Shown: piece after piece, positions 24,684 to 32,852 of the stretch | Layout of the letters: every line of letters starts with the position of its first letter | How positions within the stretch are numbered: position 1 is the first letter of the stretch | Source: Bosea beijingensis | Lineage (GTDB): Bacteria; Pseudomonadota; Alphaproteobacteria; Rhizobiales; Beijerinckiaceae | NCBI RefSeq assembly: GCF_030758975.1 | Contig: NZ_CP132359.1 | Coordinates: forward strand, 2,951,366-3,015,365 | Length of the DNA: 64,000 nucleotides | Direction: 5' to 3' | The notes under the pieces: generated by a model | Database searches by the model: none | What the model saw: only the letters and a program-made list of their open reading frames with translations | What the model was told of the DNA's origin: nothing | Program-made: the position numbers and the translations under genes

Positions 24684-25718
24684 ATGAAGATCGAATACGA
24701 TGCTGGCACGGCCCTTTCGATCATGCGCGGCAACCCCGTGCGCGGCTGGACCTCGGGCAAGCCCGAGAAGATGGCCAGGGAGCGCCTGACCACGGGCGAC
24801 TATGTCGCGGTGGAGCACAAGTCGAAGTTCAAGCTCGATCCGTCCGAACCGATCTTCACCATGGGCTCGTGCTTCGCGCGCGAGGTCGAGAACATCCTGA
24901 TGGCGCGGGGCCTGCCGCTGCTGCTCGAAGGCCATGGCGTGCCGGCCGAGCATTTCGAGAGCTGGAACGAGGAGAGCGGGCGCGGCGGCGGGGCCGATCG
25001 CGGCCAGCTCAGCCGGGGCGCGCTGAACAAGTACTCGGTGCGCTCGATGACGCATGAGCTGAAGCGCGTCCTGATGGGCGAGAGCTACCCGGACGAGGGG
25101 CTGATCGAGCTTGCGCCCGGGCAATGGTTCGATCCGCAGGCCAGCGGCCTCAGGCTGCTCGATCGGGAGAGCGCCTTTGCCAACCGCAAGCGCCTCACCG
25201 CCGCGACGGCGCAGATCAGGCAGGCGCGGGTCTGCTTCTTCACGCTCGGCCTGACAGAGACCTGGCTCGACGCCGAGACCGGCATCGCCATGAACGCCCA
25301 TCCCGGCCCGGTCTGGCTGCAGCGCATGCCGGAGCGCTTCCGCTTCGTCGACTACGGCTATGACGCGACGCTGGCGGATATGCTCGACATCATCGGGCTG
25401 ATCCGCGAGCACTGCCACCCGGAGATGCGCTTCGTAGTGACAGTGTCGCCGGTGCCGTTCGGGGCGACCTTCAAGGATGCCGATGTCATCGTGGCCAACA
25501 GCGCCTCGAAATCGGTGCTGCGAGCGGTGGCGGAGGAATTGTTCCGCCGCTTCGATTTCGTCGACTACTTCCCGAGCTACGAGATCGTGCTCAACTCGCC
25601 GCGCGCGCTCGCCTTCCAGGACGATCAGCTCCATGTCGCGCGCGACATGGTCCAGCATGTGATGGAGACCTTCCAGAGCGCCTATCTCGCGCGGCAGGAG
25701 CAGCCGCAGGCGGCCTGA
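24684..25718 (+). CDS. GSCFA-domain protein
   Basis: Protein of 344 residues named by its motif FTMGSCFAREVENIL (GSCFA at 61-65). Other conserved pieces are FFTLGLTETWLDAETG, VVTVSPVPFGATF and VDYFPSYEIV near the end. GSCFA proteins are SGNH-hydrolase-like and are found in polysaccharide loci, where an acyl-ester transfer or removal role is suspected but not proved. I chose the ATG at 24684 because it has a ribosome site and the open frame before it is compositionally noise. It is the last gene of the glycan region and converges on the TetR gene after 18 bases. Confidence 0.85.
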   Translation: MKIEYDAGTALSIMRGNPVRGWTSGKPEKMARERLTTGDYVAVEHKSKFKLDPSEPIFTMGSCFAREVENILMARGLPLLLEGHGVPAEHFESWNEESGRGGGADRGQLSRGALNKYSVRSMTHELKRVLMGESYPDEGLIELAPGQWFDPQASGLRLLDRESAFANRKRLTAATAQIRQARVCFFTLGLTETWLDAETGIAMNAHPGPVWLQRMPERFRFVDYGYDATLADMLDIIGLIREHCHPEMRFVVTVSPVPFGATFKDADVIVANSASKSVLRAVAEELFRRFDFVDYFPSYEIVLNSPRALAFQDDQLHVARDMVQHVMETFQSAYLARQEQPQAA

Positions 25719-25736
25719 GCGCGCGGCGCCTGCCGG

Positions 25737-26504
25737 TCAGGGATCGCGCCCCAGCAGGGAGCGATGCCAGCTCAGCGAAAGCGTCCCGGCGAATTCGTCA
25801 TCGGTCAGGCCGATGGCGAGGCCACGGGCGAAAACCTCGTGCAGGAGCTTGTCGACCATGGCGATGCAGCCCAGCGCCGTTGCGAGGCGCTGGGGTATCG
25901 GCTCCGCGGTCAATGAAGGCTGTTCGCGCTCCGCCGCCCGCAGGATGCGATGGGCCAGTGCAAGGTTCGCCTTGAGGCCTATCGCGGCGAACTCGTCGAG
26001 CTCGTCGGCGAGCTGCCCCTGACAGCGCATCAGGCCGATATTCCGGCGGTAGAGGTCGACATAGTAGAGATGCCCGACGACGAGGCGCTCGTAGAAGCTC
26101 TGGCCGGGCCGGCGCTGCGGTCGATTGGCGCGGATCGCCTCCATGAAGGCGGTCAGCACGTCATGCGCCACGCCGCGCTTGTCCTTCCAGTGCAGATAGA
26201 AGGTGCCGTGGGCGAAATCGGCGCGCTTGCAGATATCGGCGACCTTGAGGCCGCCGAAGCCTGAATCCTGGATCAGTTCCGCCGCCGCGATCATCAGTTT
26301 CCGGCGGGTCATTTCCGAACGCGACAGTTTCGGCGCGGCTTCCAGTTCGGCCCGCATCGCGTCCGGCAGGCTGAAGCCGGAGGTTGAGGTTCCCGTCCCG
26401 CCTGAACCAACGGCTGCACGGGCCGCCAGTTCAGCCGGAGCGATCGCTTCGTTCGCCTGTTTTGCGGATGGATGACCGCTTGACACGTCTCGTCTCCGAT
26501 TCAC
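25737..26504 (-). CDS. TetR-family transcriptional regulator
   Basis: Regulator of 255 residues from a GTG at 26504. It has an unusually long, low-complexity N-terminal tail of about 60 residues, then the TetR DNA-binding domain at about 66-110 (AAAELIQDSGFGGLKVADIC, RADFAHGTFYLHWKDK), then a helical ligand-binding domain. Divergent from the ABC/CoA-ligase operon with only 32 bases between start codons, which contain a dyad that it probably binds. It is likely a repressor relieved by the acid or its CoA ester. Confidence 0.9.
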   Translation of the reverse strand: MNRRRDVSSGHPSAKQANEAIAPAELAARAAVGSGGTGTSTSGFSLPDAMRAELEAAPKLSRSEMTRRKLMIAAAELIQDSGFGGLKVADICKRADFAHGTFYLHWKDKRGVAHDVLTAFMEAIRANRPQRRPGQSFYERLVVGHLYYVDLYRRNIGLMRCQGQLADELDEFAAIGLKANLALAHRILRAAEREQPSLTAEPIPQRLATALGCIAMVDKLLHEVFARGLAIGLTDDEFAGTLSLSWHRSLLGRDP

Positions 26505-26506
26505 AT

Positions 26507-26524
26507 ACTGACATTGATATCAGT
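26507..26524. promoter_or_regulatory. Candidate TetR operator
   Basis: ACTGACATTGATATCAGT is an 18-base imperfect palindrome with outer arms ACTGA and TCAGT. It occupies most of the 32 bases between the divergent start codons, so a bound regulator would block both genes. The promoter elements must overlap it or lie inside coding sequence. Confidence 0.6.
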
Positions 26525-26536
26525 TTCAGGATCGTG

Positions 26537-27637
26537 ATGCACCCATCTCTAGCACATCGCGGCGCGAAAGGGTTGCAGGCCTCCGCAGGCGGGGCGCCGA
26601 TCTCCTTTGCGGGGATCACGAAGCGCTATGGCCCGGTCGAGGCACTCCGCGAATTCTCGCTGGATATCGCGGGCGGAGAGTTCGTCACCTTCCTCGGCCC
26701 CTCCGGCTCGGGCAAGACGACGGCGCTCAACATCCTCGCCGGCTTCATCGAGCCCAGCGCCGGCGACGTGCTGATCGACGGCGTGTCGATCACCCGTTTG
26801 CCGACCGAGAAACGCAATGTCGGCATGGTCTTCCAGAGCTATTCGCTGTTCCCGCATATGGATGTGCGCGACAATGTTGCGTTTCCGCTGCGGATGCGCG
26901 GCGTGCCGAAGGCCGAGCGTCACGCGCGGGCCGAGCAGGCGCTGGCGATGGTCCGGCTCGCGGGCTTCGGCGGGCGCAAGCCGCATGAGTTGTCCGGCGG
27001 GCAGCGCCAGCGCGTCGCCTGCGCGCGGGCCATCGTGTTCGAGCCGCGCGTGCTGCTGATGGACGAGCCGCTCGGCGCGCTCGACCTCAAGCTGCGCGAG
27101 GCGATGCAGGACGAGATCAAGGAGGTGCAGCGCCGCATCGGCTGCACGGTGATCTATGTCACGCACGACCAGGGCGAGGCGCTCGCCATGTCCGACCGGA
27201 TCGTGGTGATGAGCGAGGGGCGGATCGAGCAGATCGGAACGCCTGCTGCGGTCTATGACAGCCCCAGCAATGCCTTCGTCGCGCAATTTGTTGGCGAGAC
27301 CAATTTCTTGGCCGCAGAGTTGGCAGGTGGGCGGCTCGCCTTCGCGGGAGCAGACGCCCCGGCCCCCGTGCGCCTGCCGGAAGGCTGGCGCGGGCGGGTG
27401 GCCTTGCGGCCGGAGCATTTCACACGGGTTTCGGAGGCCGGCAGTGCTCCGGTGCTCGCCGGGCGGATCGGCGATGTCGCCTTCCACGGCGGCAGCTATC
27501 GCTATGTCGTCGAGACCGAGAAAGCCGGGCGCGTGATCGTGCAGGAGCAGCGCCGTCATGGCGGCGACGGCCCGGTCGTCGGTGCGCCTGTGACGCTCGG
27601 ATTCAGCCTGGAAAGGGCCGCGTTCCTCGACGGCTGA
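26537..27637 (+). CDS. ABC transporter ATP-binding protein, PotA-like
   Basis: ATPase of 366 residues: Walker A GPSGSGKTT, signature ELSGGQRQRVACARAI, Walker B VLLMDEPLGALD, switch VIYVTHDQGEA, then a TOBE domain (RGRVALRPEHFTRV). The start at 26537 lies just after the candidate TetR operator; the longer upstream frame crosses the TetR gene and is not credible. First gene of a seven-gene operon that runs to 32840. It energises import of the ligand bound by the protein at 27678. Confidence 0.92.
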   Translation: MHPSLAHRGAKGLQASAGGAPISFAGITKRYGPVEALREFSLDIAGGEFVTFLGPSGSGKTTALNILAGFIEPSAGDVLIDGVSITRLPTEKRNVGMVFQSYSLFPHMDVRDNVAFPLRMRGVPKAERHARAEQALAMVRLAGFGGRKPHELSGGQRQRVACARAIVFEPRVLLMDEPLGALDLKLREAMQDEIKEVQRRIGCTVIYVTHDQGEALAMSDRIVVMSEGRIEQIGTPAAVYDSPSNAFVAQFVGETNFLAAELAGGRLAFAGADAPAPVRLPEGWRGRVALRPEHFTRVSEAGSAPVLAGRIGDVAFHGGSYRYVVETEKAGRVIVQEQRRHGGDGPVVGAPVTLGFSLERAAFLDG

Positions 27638-27677
27638 CGATCGATTCCACAACGAGAACAACGGGAGGGAACGAACG

Positions 27678-28724
27678 ATGACCGCAGTGACGAGACGTGA
27701 CATGGGCCGCCTGGCGCTGGGCGGCGCGGCATTGACCGCATTGGGTACGGGCGCCCGCGCGCAAGCCGTGACGATCACCGTCAACGGTTCGGGCGGCAGC
27801 CTCGCCAAGTCGCTGGAGCGGATCTACGAGAAGCCGTTCACGGCCGAGACCGGCATCGGGGTCCGCGCCACTGCGCCCGTTTCGCTCGCCAAGCTCAAGG
27901 CGATGGTCGATACCGGCAACATGGAATGGGACCTGACCGAGATGGGCGGGGCCGATATGATCGAGGCCGTCAAGAACAACTGGTTGACCGAGATCGACTG
28001 GTCGATCGTCGATCCCGACAACAAGCTGCCGCCGATCGCCCGCCAGAAATACGGCATGGTCACCTCGACCTTCTCGACCGTGATCGCCTATCGCACCGAC
28101 AAGTTCGGCGGCAAGGCGCCGAAGTCCTGGGCCGATTTCTGGGACGTGAAGAGCTTCCCGGGACCGCGCGCGTTGCAGGATTCGCCGGTGCAGAATCTCG
28201 AATTCGCGCTGCTCGCCGACGGTGTACCGGCCGACAAGCTCTATCCGCTCGATGTCGAGCGTGCCTTCAAGAAGCTCGACCAGATCAAGCGCAACGTCGC
28301 GGCCTGGTGGACGACCGGTGCCCAGCAGGTCCAGCTTCTCGTCGATGGCGAGGCGGTGATGGGCACGGTCTGGAACGGGCGCGTGCCGCCGCTGAAGAAG
28401 GAGGGCAAGCCGGTCGACATCATCTGGAACGGCGGCGCGCTCCAGCTCTCCTACTGGGCGGTGCCGAAGGGTGCCAAGCACCCGAAGGAAGCGATGCGCT
28501 ACATGAAATCACGCCTCGATCCCGACAAGGGCGTCCAGCTCCTGCAGGACTCGCCCTATCCCGGCTTCGCGCCCGGCCTGATCGAGAAGGTCGATCCCGA
28601 ACTCGCCAAGATCCTGCCCATCCATCCGGACAATGTCGCGGTCCAGTATTCGTTCAACCCGGAATACTGGAGCGAGCACCGGCCGAAGCTGACCGAGCGC
28701 TGGGCCGCCTGGCTGCTGAGCTGA
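27678..28724 (+). CDS. ABC transporter substrate-binding protein (Tat-type signal)
   Basis: Periplasmic binding protein of 348 residues. The N-terminus TRRDMGRLALGGAALTALGT has a twin arginine and a mild hydrophobic core ending ARAQA, so it may be exported folded by Tat. The mature fold is that of PotD/FbpA proteins (VNGSGGSLAKSLERIYEK, VMGTVWNGRVPPLKKEG, LSYWAVPKGAKHP). A ribosome site GGGAGG precedes it. Its ligand is probably an organic acid or a betaine-type compound, given the CoA ligase in the same operon rather than polyamine genes. Confidence 0.9.
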   Translation: MTAVTRRDMGRLALGGAALTALGTGARAQAVTITVNGSGGSLAKSLERIYEKPFTAETGIGVRATAPVSLAKLKAMVDTGNMEWDLTEMGGADMIEAVKNNWLTEIDWSIVDPDNKLPPIARQKYGMVTSTFSTVIAYRTDKFGGKAPKSWADFWDVKSFPGPRALQDSPVQNLEFALLADGVPADKLYPLDVERAFKKLDQIKRNVAAWWTTGAQQVQLLVDGEAVMGTVWNGRVPPLKKEGKPVDIIWNGGALQLSYWAVPKGAKHPKEAMRYMKSRLDPDKGVQLLQDSPYPGFAPGLIEKVDPELAKILPIHPDNVAVQYSFNPEYWSEHRPKLTERWAAWLLS

Positions 28725-28748
28725 GGAACAGGATCAGGGACAGGTAAC

Positions 28749-29585
28749 GTGCTCAGGAAATCGCTGGTGGCGCCGCTTCTGGCTGCGCCGCTCCTGCTGC
28801 TCTTCGCGATCTTCTTCGTGGTCCCGTTCGTCGAGATCATGCGAATCTCGTTTGCGGGCAAGGGCGGCGCATGGACCGGAGTGACCTGGCTGATGTCCTC
28901 GCCGGTCTTTGTGCTGGTCTTCCTGAACACGTTGAAGCTCGCGCTGAGCGTGACGCTGATCTGCCTCGTCCTCGGCTATCCCGCCGCCTGCTTCATCGCC
29001 GGGCAGCCTGCCTCGCGGCGCGGCATCTATCTCGCGCTGGTGCTGCTGCCGTTCTGGACCAGCGTGCTCGTGCGCACCTACACATGGTCGCTGGTGCTCG
29101 GGCGCGAAGGGCTGCTCAACGCTTCGCTGATCTGGCTCGGGATCACCTCCGAGCCGCAGCGCTTCATGTTCACGCCGCTCGCCGTGCATCTCGGCATGGT
29201 GCAGATCCTGCTGCCGGTCGCGATCCTCACCCTTGTCGGCGTGATGACCGAGCTCGATGCGGGGCTGGTCCGGGCCGCGCGCGTGCTCGGCGCCTCGCCC
29301 TGGCGCGCCTTCTGGCATGTCTACCTGCCGATGACGAAGCCCGGCATCGTCGCCGCGGCGATGCTGCTCTTCATCCTCTCGCTCGGCTTCTACATCACGC
29401 CAGCGCTGCTCGGCGGGCCGCGGCACCGCACCATCGCAAACCTGATCGACCTCCAGGTCAACCAGATGAACGACTGGACTGCGGCCTCCGCCATGGCGCT
29501 CGTGCTGCTGGCGACGACGATCGCCGCGGTCGCGCTGCTGCGCTGGCTGGTGCCGGAGCGCAATCTCTACGGGGGGGCACGATGA
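28749..29585 (+). CDS. ABC transporter permease, PotB-like
   Basis: Permease of 278 residues from a GTG start, six membrane helices, EAA loop VRAARVLGASPWRAFWHVYL. The first helix (LLAAPLLLLFAIFFVVPFVE) and size fit the PotB side. Four-base overlap with the next permease. Confidence 0.9.
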   Translation: MLRKSLVAPLLAAPLLLLFAIFFVVPFVEIMRISFAGKGGAWTGVTWLMSSPVFVLVFLNTLKLALSVTLICLVLGYPAACFIAGQPASRRGIYLALVLLPFWTSVLVRTYTWSLVLGREGLLNASLIWLGITSEPQRFMFTPLAVHLGMVQILLPVAILTLVGVMTELDAGLVRAARVLGASPWRAFWHVYLPMTKPGIVAAAMLLFILSLGFYITPALLGGPRHRTIANLIDLQVNQMNDWTAASAMALVLLATTIAAVALLRWLVPERNLYGGAR

Positions 29586-30391
29586 GCCCCCGTATCGTCC
29601 GCATCGCGCTCGGCGTCTGGTTCTGCGCGATCGTCTTCTTCCTGCTGTTTCCGCTGGTCTTCCTGATCCCGCTCTCCTTCAACGAGTCGGAGATCCTGAG
29701 CTTTCCGCCGACGGCATGGTCGCTGCGCTGGTACCGCGTACTCTTCACCGATGCGTCCTGGAGCGGGGCGCTCTGGCTCAGCGTCAAGATCGGCGTGCTC
29801 GTGACGATCCTGTCGGTCGCCATCGGTACGGCAAGTGCGCTGGCGATCGTGCGCCACCGTTTGCCGGGAGCCGGGCTGCTCTACGGGCTGGCGATCGCGC
29901 CATTGATCGTACCGGGCATCGTGATCGCGCTCGGCATGTTCATGCTGTTCGCGCGGCTGAAATGGCTGGAGAGCCTGACCACGCTGGTCCTCGCCCATAC
30001 GGTCGTGGCCGTGCCGTACGTGATCGTGGTGGTGAGCGCGGCCTTGCGCAATCTCGACGAGACGATCGAGCGCGCCGCCCGCGTGCTCGGTGCCGGGCCA
30101 TGGCGGAGCTTCATGCTGGTGACATTGCCGGCGCTGCGACCCGCGATCCTGGCCGGGGCGATGTTCGCCTTCTTCGCCTCCTTCGACGATCTGATCATCA
30201 CGCTCTTCGTCTCCGGGGCGATCGAGACCCTGCCGCTCCGGATCTGGAACGACCTCAATCTCAGGCTCGACCCGACCGTCGCCGCCGCCGCCTGCGTGAT
30301 GGTGGCGATGTCGATGATCGGGCTCGGTATCGCGGAAATCGCACGCAGCGCCGGCTTGCGCCGGCTCAGGACGGAACAGGCCGATGGATAG
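29582..30391 (+). CDS. ABC transporter permease, PotC-like
   Basis: Permease of 269 residues, six membrane helices, EAA loop ERAARVLGAGPWRSFMLVTL. The start at 29582 (MSPRIVRIALGVWF) overlaps the previous stop by four bases. Its end overlaps the CoA ligase start by eight bases, which ties uptake to activation. Confidence 0.9.
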   Translation: MSPRIVRIALGVWFCAIVFFLLFPLVFLIPLSFNESEILSFPPTAWSLRWYRVLFTDASWSGALWLSVKIGVLVTILSVAIGTASALAIVRHRLPGAGLLYGLAIAPLIVPGIVIALGMFMLFARLKWLESLTTLVLAHTVVAVPYVIVVVSAALRNLDETIERAARVLGAGPWRSFMLVTLPALRPAILAGAMFAFFASFDDLIITLFVSGAIETLPLRIWNDLNLRLDPTVAAAACVMVAMSMIGLGIAEIARSAGLRRLRTEQADG

Positions 30392-32000
30392 GGAATTACA
30401 GGAAGCCGCCGAGCTGCGGGCGCTGATCGAGGCCGAGCCGTTCCCGCGCAATCTCGCGGCCTTCATCGATGCAAGCGCGGCCGAGATGGGCGATGCGCCG
30501 GCGGCGAATTTCTTCGAGGCGGGCATCGTCCTCAGTTATCGCGAGCTTGCCGAGAAGACGCGCTCGCTTGCGGCGGGGCTTGCGGCGCGCGGCATCGGCT
30601 TCGGGGACCGTGTCGGCGTCATGCTGCCGAACATCCCGGCCTTTCCGCTGACCTGGCTGGCGCTGGCGCGGATCGGCGCGATCATGGTGCCCGTCAATGT
30701 CCGCTATACCCCGCGCGAGGTCGCCTATGTGCTGAACGATAGCGGCGCCGGGACGATCGTGATCGATGCCAGCGTGCTCGCCGAGATCGGCGAGGCACCG
30801 GAGGTCAGGGATCTCGCGGCTTTCGCCAAGCCGATCGTCGTCGGCGGTGCGGGCGATTGGGAAGCGCTGGCCGCGACCCCGGCTCGGGACTTTGTGCCGG
30901 CGCGCACGCCCGAACTCGATGACCTCATCAACATCCAGTACACCTCGGGCACGACGGGCTTTCCCAAGGGCTGCATGCTCAGCCATCGCTACTGGCTGAC
31001 GCTGGGGCGGGTCGCGGCGATGCGTGCCAACGGCATCGTCAAGCATGTCATCGCGGCCCAGCCCTTCTACTACATGGACCCGCAATGGCTGCTGCTGATG
31101 GCGATGCGCCTGAAGGGCACGCTCTTTGTCGCGGCCAAGGCCTCGGGCACCAATTTCCTCGACTGGGTCAGGCGCTACGGCATCGAATACTGCATCTTCC
31201 CGCAGATCGTCCTGAAACAGGCGCCGCGGCCGGATGACCGCGACATTCCGCTGAAGATGGTTTCGGTCTTCGGCCTGCGGAAGAACATGCATGCCGAGCT
31301 GGAGCAGCGCTTCAACGTGGTGGCGCGCGAGAGCTTCGGCATGACCGAGGTCGGCTCGGCCCTGTTCACGCCCTATGGCGCGACATCGATGGTCGGATCC
31401 GGCACCTGCGGCATCGCCTCGCCCTTTCGCGAGGCGACCATCCGCGACGAGGAGGGCAAGGAAGTGCCACCCGGCGAGATCGGCGAATTGTGGATCCGCG
31501 GTCCCGGCATCCTGCAGGGCTACTGGAACAAGCCCGAGGCCAATGCCGACAGTTTTCGCGAGGGCGGCTGGTTCCGCACCGGCGACCTGTTCCGGCGCGA
31601 CGAGCGCGGCTTCCATACCATCGTCGGGCGGATCAAGGACATGATCCGCCGCTCCGGCGAGAACATCGCAGCGCGCGAGGTCGAGGCCGTCATGCTCGGC
31701 TGGCAGGATATCCTGGAGGCCGCCGTCATTCCCGTGCCCGACATCGACCGCGGGCAGGAGGTGAAAGCCTGCATCGTGCTGAAGCCGGGCGTCGCCGCCG
31801 ATGCCTTCGATCTCGACGGCTTCTTCACGCATTGCAGCGCGCATCTCGCGCCGTTCAAGGTGCCGCGCTTCCTCGAATTTCGCGCGAGCCTGCCGAAAAC
31901 CCCGTCCGAGAAGGTCGCCAAGCACGTCATCGTCGGCGAGCGCGAGGATTTGCGTGCCGGCGCCTATGACCGCCTGTCCCGCGGCTGGCTCGCCGGCTGA
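30384..32000 (+). CDS. Acyl-CoA synthetase (AMP-forming)
   Basis: ANL-superfamily ligase of 538 residues. Motifs: AMP/ATP loop INIQYTSGTTGFPKGCML, adenine motif ESFGMTEVGSALFTPYGA, the hinge GWFRTGDLFRRDERGF with IVGRIKDMIRRSGENI, and the late catalytic lysine in LPKTPSEKVAKH. It converts a carboxylic acid to its CoA thioester via the acyl adenylate in the cytoplasm. The overlap with the permease gene and the following hydratase gene suggest that it acts on the imported acid; relatives include crotonobetaine/carnitine-CoA ligases and short or cyclic acid ligases. Substrate not determined. Confidence 0.9.
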   Translation: MDRELQEAAELRALIEAEPFPRNLAAFIDASAAEMGDAPAANFFEAGIVLSYRELAEKTRSLAAGLAARGIGFGDRVGVMLPNIPAFPLTWLALARIGAIMVPVNVRYTPREVAYVLNDSGAGTIVIDASVLAEIGEAPEVRDLAAFAKPIVVGGAGDWEALAATPARDFVPARTPELDDLINIQYTSGTTGFPKGCMLSHRYWLTLGRVAAMRANGIVKHVIAAQPFYYMDPQWLLLMAMRLKGTLFVAAKASGTNFLDWVRRYGIEYCIFPQIVLKQAPRPDDRDIPLKMVSVFGLRKNMHAELEQRFNVVARESFGMTEVGSALFTPYGATSMVGSGTCGIASPFREATIRDEEGKEVPPGEIGELWIRGPGILQGYWNKPEANADSFREGGWFRTGDLFRRDERGFHTIVGRIKDMIRRSGENIAAREVEAVMLGWQDILEAAVIPVPDIDRGQEVKACIVLKPGVAADAFDLDGFFTHCSAHLAPFKVPRFLEFRASLPKTPSEKVAKHVIVGEREDLRAGAYDRLSRGWLAG

Positions 32001-32042
32001 ACCGTTTCCGTTTCGAGATATCCGCGCCGAAGGAGAACCGCC

Positions 32043-32840
32043 TTGCCTCTTCGCTACGAGAAGGATGGTGACGTCGCCGTCTTCACCATCGAGAACGGGT
32101 CGGTGAACCCGACCAATCCCGCCATCCACAAGGAGCTCTTCCTCGCGCTGAAGGATTTCCTGGCGGATACCTCGATCCGCTGCGGCATCCTGACTGGGGC
32201 GGGCGAGCGCGGCTTCTGCGCCGGCGACGACATCAAGACCCCTTACAAGCGCGGCACGACCTCGCGCGACGAGCTCGTCGACCATCTCTGGCCGCATAAC
32301 GGCGAGGGTGAGACGCCGCATGACTTCTCCTGGTCGCGCGATGTGCTCGCGCTCGAGCGGTTCAAGCCGATCATCGGCGCGGTCAATGGTTGGTGCTTGG
32401 GGCAGGGCATGATCTACCTGCTCTCGCTGACGGATATCCGGATCGCCTCGACCAACGCGAAATTCGGCTTCCCCGAGGTGGCCTATGGCATGGGCGGGGC
32501 GGGCGGCACTTCGCGGCTCGGCCTGCAATTGCCGCATACCGTCGCGATGTGGATGCTTCTGACCGGCGAGCCGATGGAGGCGGAGGAGGCACTGTCGCAT
32601 CGGCTGGTCAACAAGGTCGTCGCGCCGGATGCCCTGATGGCGACGGCCCGCGAGGTCGCCGCCAAGATTGCGCGCCATCCGCCGGAAGCCGTGCGCGTCG
32701 AGATGGAGGCCTATTATCGCGGACGCGAATTGTCGCGGGCCGATGCTCTGGCCTTCACCAAGCATCTCTACCGGGTGCAGCGCATGGGCCTGCGCGAGGA
32801 GCCGGTCCAGCCGGAGCGCTTCCTGTACCGGCAGGGCTGA
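32043..32840 (+). CDS. Enoyl-CoA hydratase/isomerase family protein
   Basis: Crotonase-fold protein of 265 residues beginning with TTG at 32043, supported by AAGGAGAA seven bases upstream. The oxyanion-hole segment GFCAGDDIKTPY and the turn IGAVNGWCLGQGMIYLLSLT are present. At the position of the first catalytic glutamate of classical hydratases (GGGCEL) this protein has GQGMIY, while the second (FGFPEVAYGMGGAGGTSRL) is kept. It may therefore be a hydrolase, isomerase or C-C lyase rather than a simple hydratase. It is last in the ABC/CoA-ligase operon. Confidence 0.85.
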   Translation: MPLRYEKDGDVAVFTIENGSVNPTNPAIHKELFLALKDFLADTSIRCGILTGAGERGFCAGDDIKTPYKRGTTSRDELVDHLWPHNGEGETPHDFSWSRDVLALERFKPIIGAVNGWCLGQGMIYLLSLTDIRIASTNAKFGFPEVAYGMGGAGGTSRLGLQLPHTVAMWMLLTGEPMEAEEALSHRLVNKVVAPDALMATAREVAAKIARHPPEAVRVEMEAYYRGRELSRADALAFTKHLYRVQRMGLREEPVQPERFLYRQG

Positions 32841-32852
32841 CGCGAGGGCGCG

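Noticed and set aside
30396..32765. Open frame of 789 codons opposite the CoA ligase and hydratase genes
   Set aside because: No domain signatures; the plus-strand genes have complete catalytic motifs.
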